From: Candidatus Poribacteria bacterium
GTDB lineage: Bacteria > Poribacteria > WGA-4E > GCA-2687025
Direction: 5' to 3'
Assembly: GCA_018644665.1 (NCBI GenBank)
Contig: JABGQA010000083.1
Location: 1 to 35,842 of the forward strand
Length of the DNA stretch: 35,842 nt
Of the stretch, positions 24,658-33,010 are shown one piece after another. The first letter of the stretch is position 1. Every line of letters starts with the position of its first letter. Both the position numbers and the translations under genes were made by a program. The notes under the pieces were generated by a model. The model saw nothing but the letters and a program-made list of their open reading frames with translations, did not search any database and had not been told where the DNA came from.

Positions 24658-26454
24658 ATGACACGCATGACGCGCGGCGCGGCGCGATCTATGGCGATCC
24701 TCGTGGCGGCGCTTGCCCTCGTTCTGGTGGCGAACCGGACGGCTGGCGCGCCCCTCGGCGGGCCTCAGCAGTCCGTCGTCGCCGAGTCCGGGATGGTCAG
24801 CACGTCGAACCACTACGCGACGCTCGTCGGCCTTGAGATCCTGCAATCGGGCGGCGCCGCCATCGACGCGATGGTGGCGGTGCAGTTGGCGCTCACGGTC
24901 ACGGAGCCGTACGCGAGCGGCATCGGTGGCGGGTGCTTCATCATGCTCCACGACGCGGCGACAGGCTCCATCGTCGCGCTCGACGGACGCGAGGAGGCGC
25001 CGGCGGCGTATCACGGCGCGGTGTTCCTCGACGACAACGGCGATGTGATTCCGTTCGACGAGCGCAGCACGGGCGGGATGCCCGTCGGCGTGCCGGGCAC
25101 GCTCGCGGCGATGGCGCGCGCTCTGGACGAATACGGGACGATGACTCTCAGCGATCTCGCCGCCCCGGCCGTCCGGTTGGCGCGGGATGGGTTCGTGCTG
25201 GATCGCGGATTCTCGCAGCAGATTGCGGCGAACAAGGAGCGACTCGCGCGGTTCCCGCACTCGGTGGCGCTGTATCTCACGTCGGACGGAGAGGCGAAGG
25301 CTTCCGGCTCCACGTTCCACAACCCGGACCTGGCCGACACGCTGGAACTCATCGCTGCCGAGGGCGTGGACGCGTTCTACAACGGCGCCATCGCGCAGGA
25401 CATCGTCGGCGCCGTGCGCATGGCGCCGCACAACCCGGGCGTCATGACCGCCGCCGACGTGGCGCGGTATCGCGCCGTCTACCGCGAGCCGGTGCGTAGC
25501 GGGTATCGAGGCTACGAGGTCGTCGGGATGAACATGCCCACCAGCGGCGGCGCCAGCCTCGCCATGATGCTGAACCTGCTGGAAGGCGTCGACCTGCCGT
25601 CGATGACATGGGGCAGCCTAGCGGCGACGCGCCGCATCGCGGACGCGCAGAACATCGTCTTCGCCGACCGGAACGCATACATGGGCGACGCGGACTTCGT
25701 GGACGTCCCGCTGGAACGGTTGCTGAGCAAAGACTACGCGCGAACCCGGCGCGGGCTCATGCTGCCGCTCAACGCGGTCCCGCCTCCTGTCGCTCCGGGC
25801 GATCTCGGCCTCACGCCGTCGAACGGCTCCGCCGAGGGCGGGCACACCACGCACTTCTGCGTCGTCGATTCTCAGCGCAACGTCGTCTCCGTCACGACGA
25901 CCATCGAGCGGTACTTCGGCTCCGCGATGACCGTGCCGGGTCGTGGCTTCCTGCTGAACAACGAACTCACCGACTTCGAGACGCACGCGCTCAACGACGA
26001 TGGGACGTTCGCCGCCAACGGGCCGTCGGGAGGCGTCCGCGCGCGACGCACGGCCCTGGGCGACGACGCCGAGACTCAGGGTGGAAAACGCCCCAGAAGC
26101 AGCATGGCGCCGACCATCGTCCTGCGTGACGGCCGACCGGTCCTCGCCGTCGGGTCGCCGGGCGGGAGCACCATCATCGGGACGACTCTCAACGTGATTC
26201 TCAACGTCCTCGACTTCGGGATGGACGTTCAGGAAGCGGTCAACGCGCCGCGCGTCATCGCGCGGAATGGCGCGGTCGACCTCGAGTCGCGGCTGTTCGC
26301 CGATGCCGCCCTTGTCGCGGGTCTGCGCGCGAAGGGCTTCGTGGTGCGGGACGCGGGCTCCGTCGGAGCGGCGCAGGCCGTCGGGATCGCTGACGATGGG
26401 TCGCTACGCGGCGCCGCAGATCCGCGCAAGAACGGGTTGGCCCTCGGCCACTGA
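24658..26454 (+). CDS. ggt: Gamma-glutamyltranspeptidase
   Basis: This 598-residue precursor has an N-terminal signal segment (~12-30) and the complete GGT fold. Hallmarks are GIGGGCFIML (~88-97), MPVGVPGTLAAM, and the self-cleavage/catalytic nucleophile Thr397 in GHTTHF, which becomes the N-terminus of the small subunit. PRSSMAPTIV and GSPGGSTIIG form the gamma-glutamyl binding part. It should hydrolyse or transfer the gamma-glutamyl group of glutathione-like substrates in the periplasm. GGAG about 7 nt upstream supports the ATG at 24658; the second Met three codons in is also possible. Confidence 0.94.
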   Translation: MTRMTRGAARSMAILVAALALVLVANRTAGAPLGGPQQSVVAESGMVSTSNHYATLVGLEILQSGGAAIDAMVAVQLALTVTEPYASGIGGGCFIMLHDAATGSIVALDGREEAPAAYHGAVFLDDNGDVIPFDERSTGGMPVGVPGTLAAMARALDEYGTMTLSDLAAPAVRLARDGFVLDRGFSQQIAANKERLARFPHSVALYLTSDGEAKASGSTFHNPDLADTLELIAAEGVDAFYNGAIAQDIVGAVRMAPHNPGVMTAADVARYRAVYREPVRSGYRGYEVVGMNMPTSGGASLAMMLNLLEGVDLPSMTWGSLAATRRIADAQNIVFADRNAYMGDADFVDVPLERLLSKDYARTRRGLMLPLNAVPPPVAPGDLGLTPSNGSAEGGHTTHFCVVDSQRNVVSVTTTIERYFGSAMTVPGRGFLLNNELTDFETHALNDDGTFAANGPSGGVRARRTALGDDAETQGGKRPRSSMAPTIVLRDGRPVLAVGSPGGSTIIGTTLNVILNVLDFGMDVQEAVNAPRVIARNGAVDLESRLFADAALVAGLRAKGFVVRDAGSVGAAQAVGIADDGSLRGAADPRKNGLALGH

Positions 26455-26561
26455 CGAAGCGCTAGCCGGTCGCGAGCGACTCCCAAATCATCGGTGTCGA
26501 CGGCGGCCCCGCAGCCAGACGCCTCCCGTCACACTCGCGAAGTCGCTCTCCGTCCTCGGCC

Positions 26562-26698
26562 TGCCTCCAGCGACGTTCGGGCGATGACCCACCCCTCGTG
26601 GATGGCTATACTCTTCTATGGACGCCACACTTCCTATTTTGACCCTACGTTATTGGACTGGGTTAGGCCGGACGACCCCGAATACCAGAGGTAGACCC
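26562..26698 (+). promoter_or_regulatory. Promoter/leader region of propeller gene 1, duplicated before gene 2
   Basis: This ~137-bp region is repeated at 29008-29139. Conserved parts are CCAGCGACGTTCGGGCGA, GATGGCTATACTCTTCTA (with a TATACT -10-like element at 26607-26612 here and 29048-29053 in the copy) and TTTGACCCTACGTTATTGGA. AGAGG precedes the ATG by 7 nt. A transcript starting just after TATACT would have an ~80-nt leader. Confidence 0.5.
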
Positions 26699-28942
26699 AT
26701 GTACACCCGGGCCCAGGGTTTCTCACTCGCCGTCGTCTTCGCGTGCGCCGTGGCCTGCGCGTCGGCGGGCGCGCAAAGCCCAATGCCAACGCCGATCATG
26801 GAGGTAGGCCGGCCCTGGCTCACGGCCATCGCGTATTCGCCGGATGGAGGGGCCCTGGCCGCGCTTACGCGTGAGTGGCTAGAACTCCTCGACCCCGATA
26901 CCTACGAACCCGTGGCGCGGTTCGGGCGTGGGGGGTCGGAGGTGGCGTTCTCGCCTGACGGCAGCGAGATTGCGGTGTTCGGGAACGGGACCGCGTGGTC
27001 GGTCTACGATGCTACGACCATGGAACTGAAGGAGGAACACCTCGTGTCCCCCTCCACGTATGCGATCTCTGCCGACTGGCGCCGTGTCGCCTACGCCGAG
27101 GGCGATGTCGTGTACGTGTGGGATCGGGACGAGCAGGCGGTCACAAGCACTCTCAGCGGAGACCCCGAGCCGCTGCTAGACACGCTTGAATCTGGATTTA
27201 GCGTGTCCTCCCAGCGTGTAACGAGACTGGTGTTCCATCCCGACGGCGTGCGCCTGCTGGTGGGTTCGTATCGGTCCACGGTGGCGCTCTGGGACACGTC
27301 CACCGGCGAGGTGGCGCAGCACTACGAGATCGGCACATGGGTCCAGCGCATCGCCGTGCATCCAGACGGCTGGGAGTTCGCCGCGCAGACCTACGATGAC
27401 CGCACGCTTGCCTGGCGCTTTGGCGACTCGGAACCCAGGCCCCTGAACACCGTAATAGCGACTTCGACCCTTACCACGCTTCGGTATGGCGCCGAGGGCG
27501 TGTATCTGTGGAGCGCAGGTAACGGGCTGGTACATCGGCTGAACTTGGGAGACAACACCGAGGCCACGGGACAAGCATTGGCGGGCGCTTCCGGCCCGAG
27601 CCTCGCAACGTCGAGGCTGACCCTACGCCCCGGGCACAACCAAGTTGCCAGCGTCGCCTCGGGCGGCATCGCGGTTTGGTCCGCGGACACACTGGAGTTC
27701 GAGCGCCTGGTCGACCGCGCGTGGGGCGCCGGACAGACCCTCGATGCGGCATACGCGCCGCGACGCGGCGAGGTCATCACGTTCGGCCGGGTGGCGCGCA
27801 GGTGGCGAGGCCCAGATGCTCGCGTTGTTCACACGTACGAGTTCCCGGAGTCCTTGCGCGACGTGGAGACGTCGGCCGACGGCGAAACCGCCGTGGCCCC
27901 AATGCTCGACGAAATCCGTGTCTTCGACACGGCAACCGGCGACGTGCTGCTCGCTCTGCCGGGCGGGGGTCTGCCGAGACGGTACGCGCTTTCGCCCTCC
28001 GGGCTATTCCTCGCGACGTGGACCGATAGGCGTACGACCGTGTGGAGCGTGGCAAGTGGGGAGCGGGTCGTCACGGTCCATACGCCGAACACAGGCATCC
28101 TCCCGTTCGCATTCACGCCGGATGACCGGCGGCTGGTCCTCCTGAACCCTTTCGGTGAGGATTTCCTGCGCGTCTGGGATATATACACCGACACGATCCA
28201 AGCGAGGGTGCCAGGCGGGCCATTTGCCGCTACCGAGCGCGGCGTAATCCAGGCCTTCCTGCCAAACGATGGGTCCACCAATGGGCTTCTGGAGATGCGG
28301 CTCGTGGGTCAGGAAGAGCCTCTCAGCGCCATCAAGCCGCCAGTAGGCGTGCCGCGCACATTTGTCTACAACGACCTCGCCATCGATCCGTCGGGCAGGT
28401 TCATCATGCTGCGCGAGGAGTACTTCGAGGAGCCGCGAGTGCGGGCGCGGTTTCACTCCGTGGATACGGGCGCGTTGCTGCGCGAGGTTCCCTTCTCTGC
28501 GCCTATACGGTTTGCTGCCGATGGCGAGCACCTGTTCGCCGGGGGGCCGAACGGCGGCCGCGCGCTCTACCGAACGGATGAGTTCCTGGGCCTCGTGCTG
28601 GCTGACGTGTCGGCGCGTGGGAAGCTCCTTACTCCGTGGGCCGACGTGAAACGCACACGGATGCTGCCCAACTACCCCAACCCGTTCAACCCGGAGACGT
28701 GGATTCCGTTCGATCTCGCCGAGGCGGGCCCCGCGACGGTCACGGTGTACGACGCGGTGGGGCGCGCGGTCCGGCGCATCGACCTTGGGTACACGACTGC
28801 GGGAAGCCACCGTACACGCGATCGCGCCGCCTACTGGGACGGCCGCAACGACGCCGGTGAACCGGTTGCCAGCGGGGCCTACGTCGCGGAGTTCAGCTCG
28901 GGCTCGGTAAGCCAGACTCGCAGGATTACCCTCGCCAAATGA
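26699..28942 (+). CDS. Secreted WD40-like propeller protein with FlgD-like C-terminal sorting domain (copy 1)
   Basis: This 747-residue protein starts at the ATG with AGAGG 7 nt upstream, giving a signal peptide ending ASAGAQS. The body is a chain of WD40/quinoprotein-like blades (AYSPDGGALAALT, AFSPDGSEIAVFG, VFHPDGVRLLVGSY, AVHPDGWEFAAQT, ALSPSGLFLATWT, AFTPDDRRLVLLN) whose strands end in typical 'VW/LW' positions. The last ~90 residues are a FlgD-Ig-like module: LPNYPNPFNPETWIPFDLAE, then TVTVYDAVGRAVRRIDLG, AAYWDGRNDAGEPVASGAY and a basic end. Such modules are often C-terminal sorting or anchoring signals; here this is inference. The ligand is unknown. Confidence 0.85.
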   Translation: MYTRAQGFSLAVVFACAVACASAGAQSPMPTPIMEVGRPWLTAIAYSPDGGALAALTREWLELLDPDTYEPVARFGRGGSEVAFSPDGSEIAVFGNGTAWSVYDATTMELKEEHLVSPSTYAISADWRRVAYAEGDVVYVWDRDEQAVTSTLSGDPEPLLDTLESGFSVSSQRVTRLVFHPDGVRLLVGSYRSTVALWDTSTGEVAQHYEIGTWVQRIAVHPDGWEFAAQTYDDRTLAWRFGDSEPRPLNTVIATSTLTTLRYGAEGVYLWSAGNGLVHRLNLGDNTEATGQALAGASGPSLATSRLTLRPGHNQVASVASGGIAVWSADTLEFERLVDRAWGAGQTLDAAYAPRRGEVITFGRVARRWRGPDARVVHTYEFPESLRDVETSADGETAVAPMLDEIRVFDTATGDVLLALPGGGLPRRYALSPSGLFLATWTDRRTTVWSVASGERVVTVHTPNTGILPFAFTPDDRRLVLLNPFGEDFLRVWDIYTDTIQARVPGGPFAATERGVIQAFLPNDGSTNGLLEMRLVGQEEPLSAIKPPVGVPRTFVYNDLAIDPSGRFIMLREEYFEEPRVRARFHSVDTGALLREVPFSAPIRFAADGEHLFAGGPNGGRALYRTDEFLGLVLADVSARGKLLTPWADVKRTRMLPNYPNPFNPETWIPFDLAEAGPATVTVYDAVGRAVRRIDLGYTTAGSHRTRDRAAYWDGRNDAGEPVASGAYVAEFSSGSVSQTRRITLAK

Positions 28943-29007
28943 GGTCAGCCTCGGCCGCACACGCACGGCGTATTCGCCCCTGGCACGCTGATAGCGGGTC
29001 TGCTTCC

Positions 29008-29139
29008 AGCGACGTTCGGGCGAGGACGCTCGCCCCTCGCGGATGGCTATACTCTTCTACGAGCGCCATGCTTCGCTTTTTGACCCTACGTTATTGGAAT
29101 GGTCCGGGCCGGACGATCCCATATACCAGAGGCAGACCC
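29008..29139 (+). promoter_or_regulatory. Promoter/leader region of propeller gene 2
   Basis: This is the duplicate of 26562-26698, with TATACT at 29048-29053. Upstream of it GGGCGA-GGACGC-TCGCCC forms a 6-bp hairpin; in copy 1 the second arm has mutated. The two genes may therefore differ in regulation, although the core element is identical. Confidence 0.45.
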
Positions 29140-31395
29140 ATGTACACCCGGACCCAGGGTTGCTCGCTCGCCGTCGTCTTTGCGCTCGTCGCGGCTCACG
29201 CCTCGGCGAGCCCGCAAAGCCCTGTTCCAACGCCAATTGTGGAGGTCGGGGCGGCCTGGCTCAGGCACATTGCGTATTCGGCGGATGGAGGGCTCCTGGC
29301 CGCGCTCACCGACGAAGGGTTGGAACTCCTCGACGCCGATACCTATGAAACGGTGGCGTGGGTCGGGCGTGGTGGGCGTAGCGGGTCGGAAGTGGGATTC
29401 TCGCCCGACGGCAGCGAGATGGCCGTGTTCGGGAACGGGACCGCGTGGTCGGTTTACGATGCCACGACCATGGGGCTGAAGGAGGAACATCTCGCGGACG
29501 CCTCCGCGTATGCGATCTCTCCCGACTGGCGCCGCGTCGCTTACGTCGAGGGCCCTTTCGTGCGCGTGTGGGATCGGGATGAGCAAGCGGTCGTCGGATC
29601 CCTCTCCCCAGACCCTGAGCCGTTTCCACCCGCGCCTGATACTGGAGAGAGCCCGCGCACCCAGCATTCCGAGAAACTGGCATTCCATCCCGACGGCGTA
29701 CGCCTGTTGGTGGCGTCGTACCGCGCCAAGGTTGCGCTCTGGGACACGTCCAGCGGCGAGGTGGTAGAGGAGTACGACATCGGCACAGGGGTACAGCGCA
29801 TCGACGTGCATCCCGACGGCTCGGAATTCGCCGTACACACCTCCGATGGCCGCACGCTCGGCTGGCGCTTTGGTGACTCGGAACCCAGACCCCTGAACAC
29901 CATCATACGAGCTCCGACCTTCAGCACGCTTCGGTATGGCGCCGAGGGCGCGTATCTGTGGAGCGCAGGCCACGGGCTGGTACATCGGCTGACCCTGGAG
30001 GACAACACCGAGGCCACGGGACAAGCATTGGCAAGCCCGTCACAGCCGATCGTCTCAACGTCGGGCGTGACGGTGCGCCCCGGGCACAATCAGGTTGCCA
30101 GCCGCGCCGCGGGTGGCATCGCGATCTGGTCTGCCGACTCCCTGGAGTTCGAGCGCCTGATCGATCGCGCGTGGGGCGTCGGTCAAACCTTCGACGCGGC
30201 ATACGCGCCGCGACGCGGCGAGGTCATCACGTTCGACCGGGCCGGGCGCAGGTGGCGCGTCTCCGACGGCAGCCTCGTTCACACGTACGAGTTCCCGGAG
30301 AATGTACGCGGCGTCCAGGCCTCGGTCGACGGCGAAACCGCCGTGGCCGAAATGCTCGGCGAGGCGCGTGTGTTCGACACGGCAACCGGCGACGTGCTGT
30401 TCGCCGTGCCGCACGTCGGGAATGCGCGGCCTAAATACGCGATGTCGCCCTCCGGGCTGTTCATCGTGACGTGGACCCACAGCCGTGCGACCGTGTGGAG
30501 CGTGGCAAGTGGGGAGCAGGTCGTCACGGTCGATACGCCCAACGTTGGCGTCCGCCCGTTCGCATTCACGCCGGACGACCGGGGTCTGGTCCTCCTGAAC
30601 ACTATTCGTGAGGATGTCCTGCGCGTCTGGGATATATACACCGACACTGTCCAGGCGACGGTGCCAGGTGGGCCATTCGCTGCTACCGAACGCGGCGTAA
30701 TCCAGGCCTTCCTGCCAAACGATGGGTCCACCAATGGGCTTCTGGAGATGCGGCTCGTGGGTCAGGAAACGCCTCTCAGCGCCATCAAGCCGCCAGTAGG
30801 CGTGCCGCGCACATTTGTCTACAGGGACATCGCCATCGATCCGTCGGGCAGGTTCGTCATGATGCGCGAGGAGTACTTTGAGGAGCCGCGAGTGCGGACG
30901 CGGATTCACTCCGTCGATACAGGCGCGGTGCTGCGCGAGGTTCCCTTCCATCCCCCTATACGGTTTGCTGCCGATGGCGAGCACCTGTTCGCCCCGGGCC
31001 ACAACGGCAGCCGCGCGCTCTACCGCACGGAGGAGTTCCTGGGCATCGTGGTGACTGACGTGTCGGCGCGCGGGAAGCTCCTTACTCCGTGGGGCGACGT
31101 GAAACGCACGCGGATGCTGCCCAACTACCCGAACCCGTTCAACCCGGAGACGTGGATTCCGTTCGACCTCGCCGAGGCGGGGCCCGTGACGGTCACCGTG
31201 TACAACGCGGTGGGGCGCGCTGTCCGGCGCATCGACCTTGGTCACATGACTGCGGGAACCCACCGTACACGTGATCGCGCCGCTTACTGGGACGGCCGCA
31301 ACGACGCCGGTGAGCCGGTTGCCAGTGGGGCCTACTTCGTGGAGTTCAGCGCGGGCGCGCTACGCCAGACTCGCAGGGCCAGCCTCGCCAAATGA
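29140..31395 (+). CDS. Secreted WD40-like propeller protein with FlgD-like C-terminal sorting domain (copy 2)
   Basis: This 751-residue tandem paralogue of the gene at 26699-28942 has the same signal-peptide start (MYTRTQGCSLAVVFALVAAH) and blade order. The C-terminal module is almost unchanged (NYPNPFNPETWIPFDLAEAG, AAYWDGRNDAGEPVASGAYF). The N-terminal third is more divergent, with a 3-residue insertion (GRGGRSGSEVGF) and changes around residues 165-190. The last ~300 residues, at DNA level too, are nearly identical, which suggests recent gene conversion or selection. The ribosome-binding site AGAGG is retained. Confidence 0.85.
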   Translation: MYTRTQGCSLAVVFALVAAHASASPQSPVPTPIVEVGAAWLRHIAYSADGGLLAALTDEGLELLDADTYETVAWVGRGGRSGSEVGFSPDGSEMAVFGNGTAWSVYDATTMGLKEEHLADASAYAISPDWRRVAYVEGPFVRVWDRDEQAVVGSLSPDPEPFPPAPDTGESPRTQHSEKLAFHPDGVRLLVASYRAKVALWDTSSGEVVEEYDIGTGVQRIDVHPDGSEFAVHTSDGRTLGWRFGDSEPRPLNTIIRAPTFSTLRYGAEGAYLWSAGHGLVHRLTLEDNTEATGQALASPSQPIVSTSGVTVRPGHNQVASRAAGGIAIWSADSLEFERLIDRAWGVGQTFDAAYAPRRGEVITFDRAGRRWRVSDGSLVHTYEFPENVRGVQASVDGETAVAEMLGEARVFDTATGDVLFAVPHVGNARPKYAMSPSGLFIVTWTHSRATVWSVASGEQVVTVDTPNVGVRPFAFTPDDRGLVLLNTIREDVLRVWDIYTDTVQATVPGGPFAATERGVIQAFLPNDGSTNGLLEMRLVGQETPLSAIKPPVGVPRTFVYRDIAIDPSGRFVMMREEYFEEPRVRTRIHSVDTGAVLREVPFHPPIRFAADGEHLFAPGHNGSRALYRTEEFLGIVVTDVSARGKLLTPWGDVKRTRMLPNYPNPFNPETWIPFDLAEAGPVTVTVYNAVGRAVRRIDLGHMTAGTHRTRDRAAYWDGRNDAGEPVASGAYFVEFSAGALRQTRRASLAK

Positions 31396-31429
31396 GGTCA
31401 GCCTCGGCAGCCCACGCATGGCGTACGAG

Positions 31430-31467
31430 AAAAGGCCGCCGGGAGCCCATCCGAACTCCCGACGGCC
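31430..31467 (-). terminator. Intrinsic terminator of the right phage operon
   Basis: On the minus strand GGCCGTCGGGAG pairs with CTCCCGGCGGCC (12 positions, one mismatch) around a 10-nt loop and is followed directly by TTTT. It is placed 66 nt downstream of the last phage gene. It would also stop leftward read-through into the propeller gene antisense strand. Confidence 0.8.
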
Positions 31468-31516
31468 AGACCCAAAGGTGGCAAGATGCCGCCCGCGACA
31501 AAAGCGCGGACGACTA

Positions 31517-31535
31517 GACCGGGTTTGACCCGGTC
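31517..31535. other. Hairpin overlapping the last phage stop codon
   Basis: GACCGGGT-TTG-ACCCGGTC is a perfect 8-bp stem with a 3-nt loop overlapping the stop of the 81-residue gene. There is no T-run, so it may protect the 3' end or act with the downstream terminator. Confidence 0.45.
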
Positions 31536-31779
31536 ACTGTTGACCGACGATGTCCGTGCTCTCCGCCGTGCGGCTTGATGTCTCGTCGGTCGTATTCGTG
31601 GAATCCGATTCGGCTGCGTCGCGAGCTACCGACAGTTCGCGGAGAGCCATCGCCGCGCCCTCGAGACGCAGCGCGTTCCGCTCGTGCTCGACGGCGGCAT
31701 GCTGATAGCGGGCCCGCGTCGCCTCGATGTACTGCGTCAGCCACGCGCCCATGCCGACGGTCGTCTTGTCTTCGCTCAC
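31534..31779 (-). CDS. Small phage protein, last gene of tail operon
   Basis: This 81-residue protein starts at a GTG overlapping the upstream stop (GTGA). It is predominantly one amphipathic helix (WLTQYIEATRARYQHAAVEHERNAL..EGAAMALREL), followed by a Ser/Thr/Asp/Glu-rich disordered tail. I recognise no family. Its position after the fibre gene suggests a tail assembly or lysis accessory role. Confidence 0.55.
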   Translation of the reverse strand: MSEDKTTVGMGAWLTQYIEATRARYQHAAVEHERNALRLEGAAMALRELSVARDAAESDSTNTTDETSSRTAESTDIVGQQ

Positions 31780-32006
31780 GCGATGCCCTCCCGCCTGTTC
31801 GCCGCCGCCCGAATGTCGTCCCGGAGCGTGGCGAGCGTCGCGGTTTCGTCGAGGACGTGGGCATCGACATCTGCCCACGCTGAGAGATCCGGGTCGTCGG
31901 CGTCCTCCTTCAGGTACGCCACGCGATGCACCTCACGGGCGACGGAGCCGTCGTCGGCGTAGTACGTCTCGGTCGTCTGACGGATAGCTCTGATGCGCTT
32001 TGCCAT
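31776..32006 (-). CDS. Small phage protein upstream of last gene
   Basis: This 76-residue protein starts at an ATG with AGGGAG 8 nt upstream. It has a strand-rich first half (KRIRAIRQTTETYYADDGSVAREVHRVAYL) and an acidic, helical second half. Unknown family. It is coupled to the next gene by a GTGA overlap. Confidence 0.55.
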   Translation of the reverse strand: MAKRIRAIRQTTETYYADDGSVAREVHRVAYLKEDADDPDLSAWADVDAHVLDETATLATLRDDIRAAANRREGIA

Positions 32007-32021
32007 TGGTCTCCCTCTATG

Positions 32022-32057
32022 CCCCAGTTCAGGCCCCTGTTCAGGCCCCAGTTCAGG
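32022..32057. repeat. Three perfect-to-near-perfect 12-bp tandem repeats at a stop codon
   Basis: CCCCAGTTCAGG / CCCCTGTTCAGG / CCCCAGTTCAGG. On the minus strand each unit carries a TGA in the frame of the tail-fibre gene, so the stop codon is presented three times, 12 nt apart. Confidence 0.8.
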
Positions 32058-33006
32058 CCAATGTGTAGATCGGCATGTAGTAGGCCTGGTCCGTGATCTG
32101 GTTCCCGTCGTCCTGCACGTACACGCGCACGAAGCCGGCGCGCGTCGCCGTCGTAACCGCGGCCTCCTCGACGATGCTCGTAGTAAGGTCCAGGTTCGCC
32201 GCCGAACCGCGATACCGGATGAACTCCTCCGACGTGTCCGCCTGGTCCAGGTAAAGGGCAGGCTTCGCGCCCGTTGTGGATGCCTGATCAATGCGGAGCA
32301 TGGCGCCGAAGTTGGTCGTACCGATCGACACCTCCTGACCGCTGCTTATAGCCATGGCGAGCACGCCCGCGTCCGAGAGCAGGCGCGTCTCGGCGCCGGT
32401 CACGCTCGTCCCGAACTCGGCGCGGGTGTTCGCAGCGTTCCAGGTCAGCCGCACGCTGTCGTTGTTGTCGGCGTTGCCCAGGAATATCTGCGGACTTGCC
32501 GCGCTCGGGGCGATGAGAGACAGCCCGCCCGCCGCGGCCAGCTCGAATACATAGTCCTCAGCCGCCGTGTGGGCCGTTGCCCCGCTGTCGCCGTGGGAGA
32601 ACCGCGTCTGCGTCGCCGTCATCGAGAACCGCGCGTCCTGCGCGCTCGCCGGGAGCGTCGCGGCGTCGTGTATCGCGAACGCGCCGCCGGAGTCGTCCCA
32701 GCCCATCACCCACTTGTCCGTGAGCGAGGCGCCGTCGTTGTCCTGGAAGAGCAGCGTCGAGTCCGCGTTCGCCGTGGTCGGCGCGATTCTGCCCCGTGGC
32801 GCCGTCTCGGCGGAGGAGATAAGCGTGCCGGCGGCGCCCGCGGAGAGGAGGTAGTTGTCGGCGTTCGTGTCGCGTGCCGCGAGGCCCGTCATCGCCTTGT
32901 TCACGAGCGTGCGCAGATCCTGGATCTCGCGGGTATAGGAGAACTTGTCGGTGATCGCCGGCACGGGCAGGTAGTGCTCCGACGTGTTCGTGTAGTCGTT
33001 CGCCAT
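32053..33006 (-). CDS. Tail-fibre/tail-spike-like phage protein
   Basis: This 317-residue protein is rich in Ala, Thr, Ser, Asn and Asp and low in Cys, with repeated short beta-type stretches (NDSVRLTWNAANTRAEFG, ARFSMTATQTRFSHG, QEVSIGTTNFGAMLRIDQA). This is the usual look of trimeric phage fibres that end in a receptor-binding domain. The N-terminal ~45 residues (ITDKFSYTREIQDLRTLVNKAM) form a helix that could attach to the tail. No chaperone or lyase motif is seen. The ATG is 5 nt after the stop of the hub gene. Confidence 0.6.
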   Translation of the reverse strand: MANDYTNTSEHYLPVPAITDKFSYTREIQDLRTLVNKAMTGLAARDTNADNYLLSAGAAGTLISSAETAPRGRIAPTTANADSTLLFQDNDGASLTDKWVMGWDDSGGAFAIHDAATLPASAQDARFSMTATQTRFSHGDSGATAHTAAEDYVFELAAAGGLSLIAPSAASPQIFLGNADNNDSVRLTWNAANTRAEFGTSVTGAETRLLSDAGVLAMAISSGQEVSIGTTNFGAMLRIDQASTTGAKPALYLDQADTSEEFIRYRGSAANLDLTTSIVEEAAVTTATRAGFVRVYVQDDGNQITDQAYYMPIYTLA

Positions 33007-33010
33007 CGGC

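Noticed and set aside
23078..24664. Long minus-strand open frame opposite the FG-GAP gene
   Set aside because: Its Val/Arg-rich translation mirrors the repeated Asp-rich loops of the real gene on the other strand.
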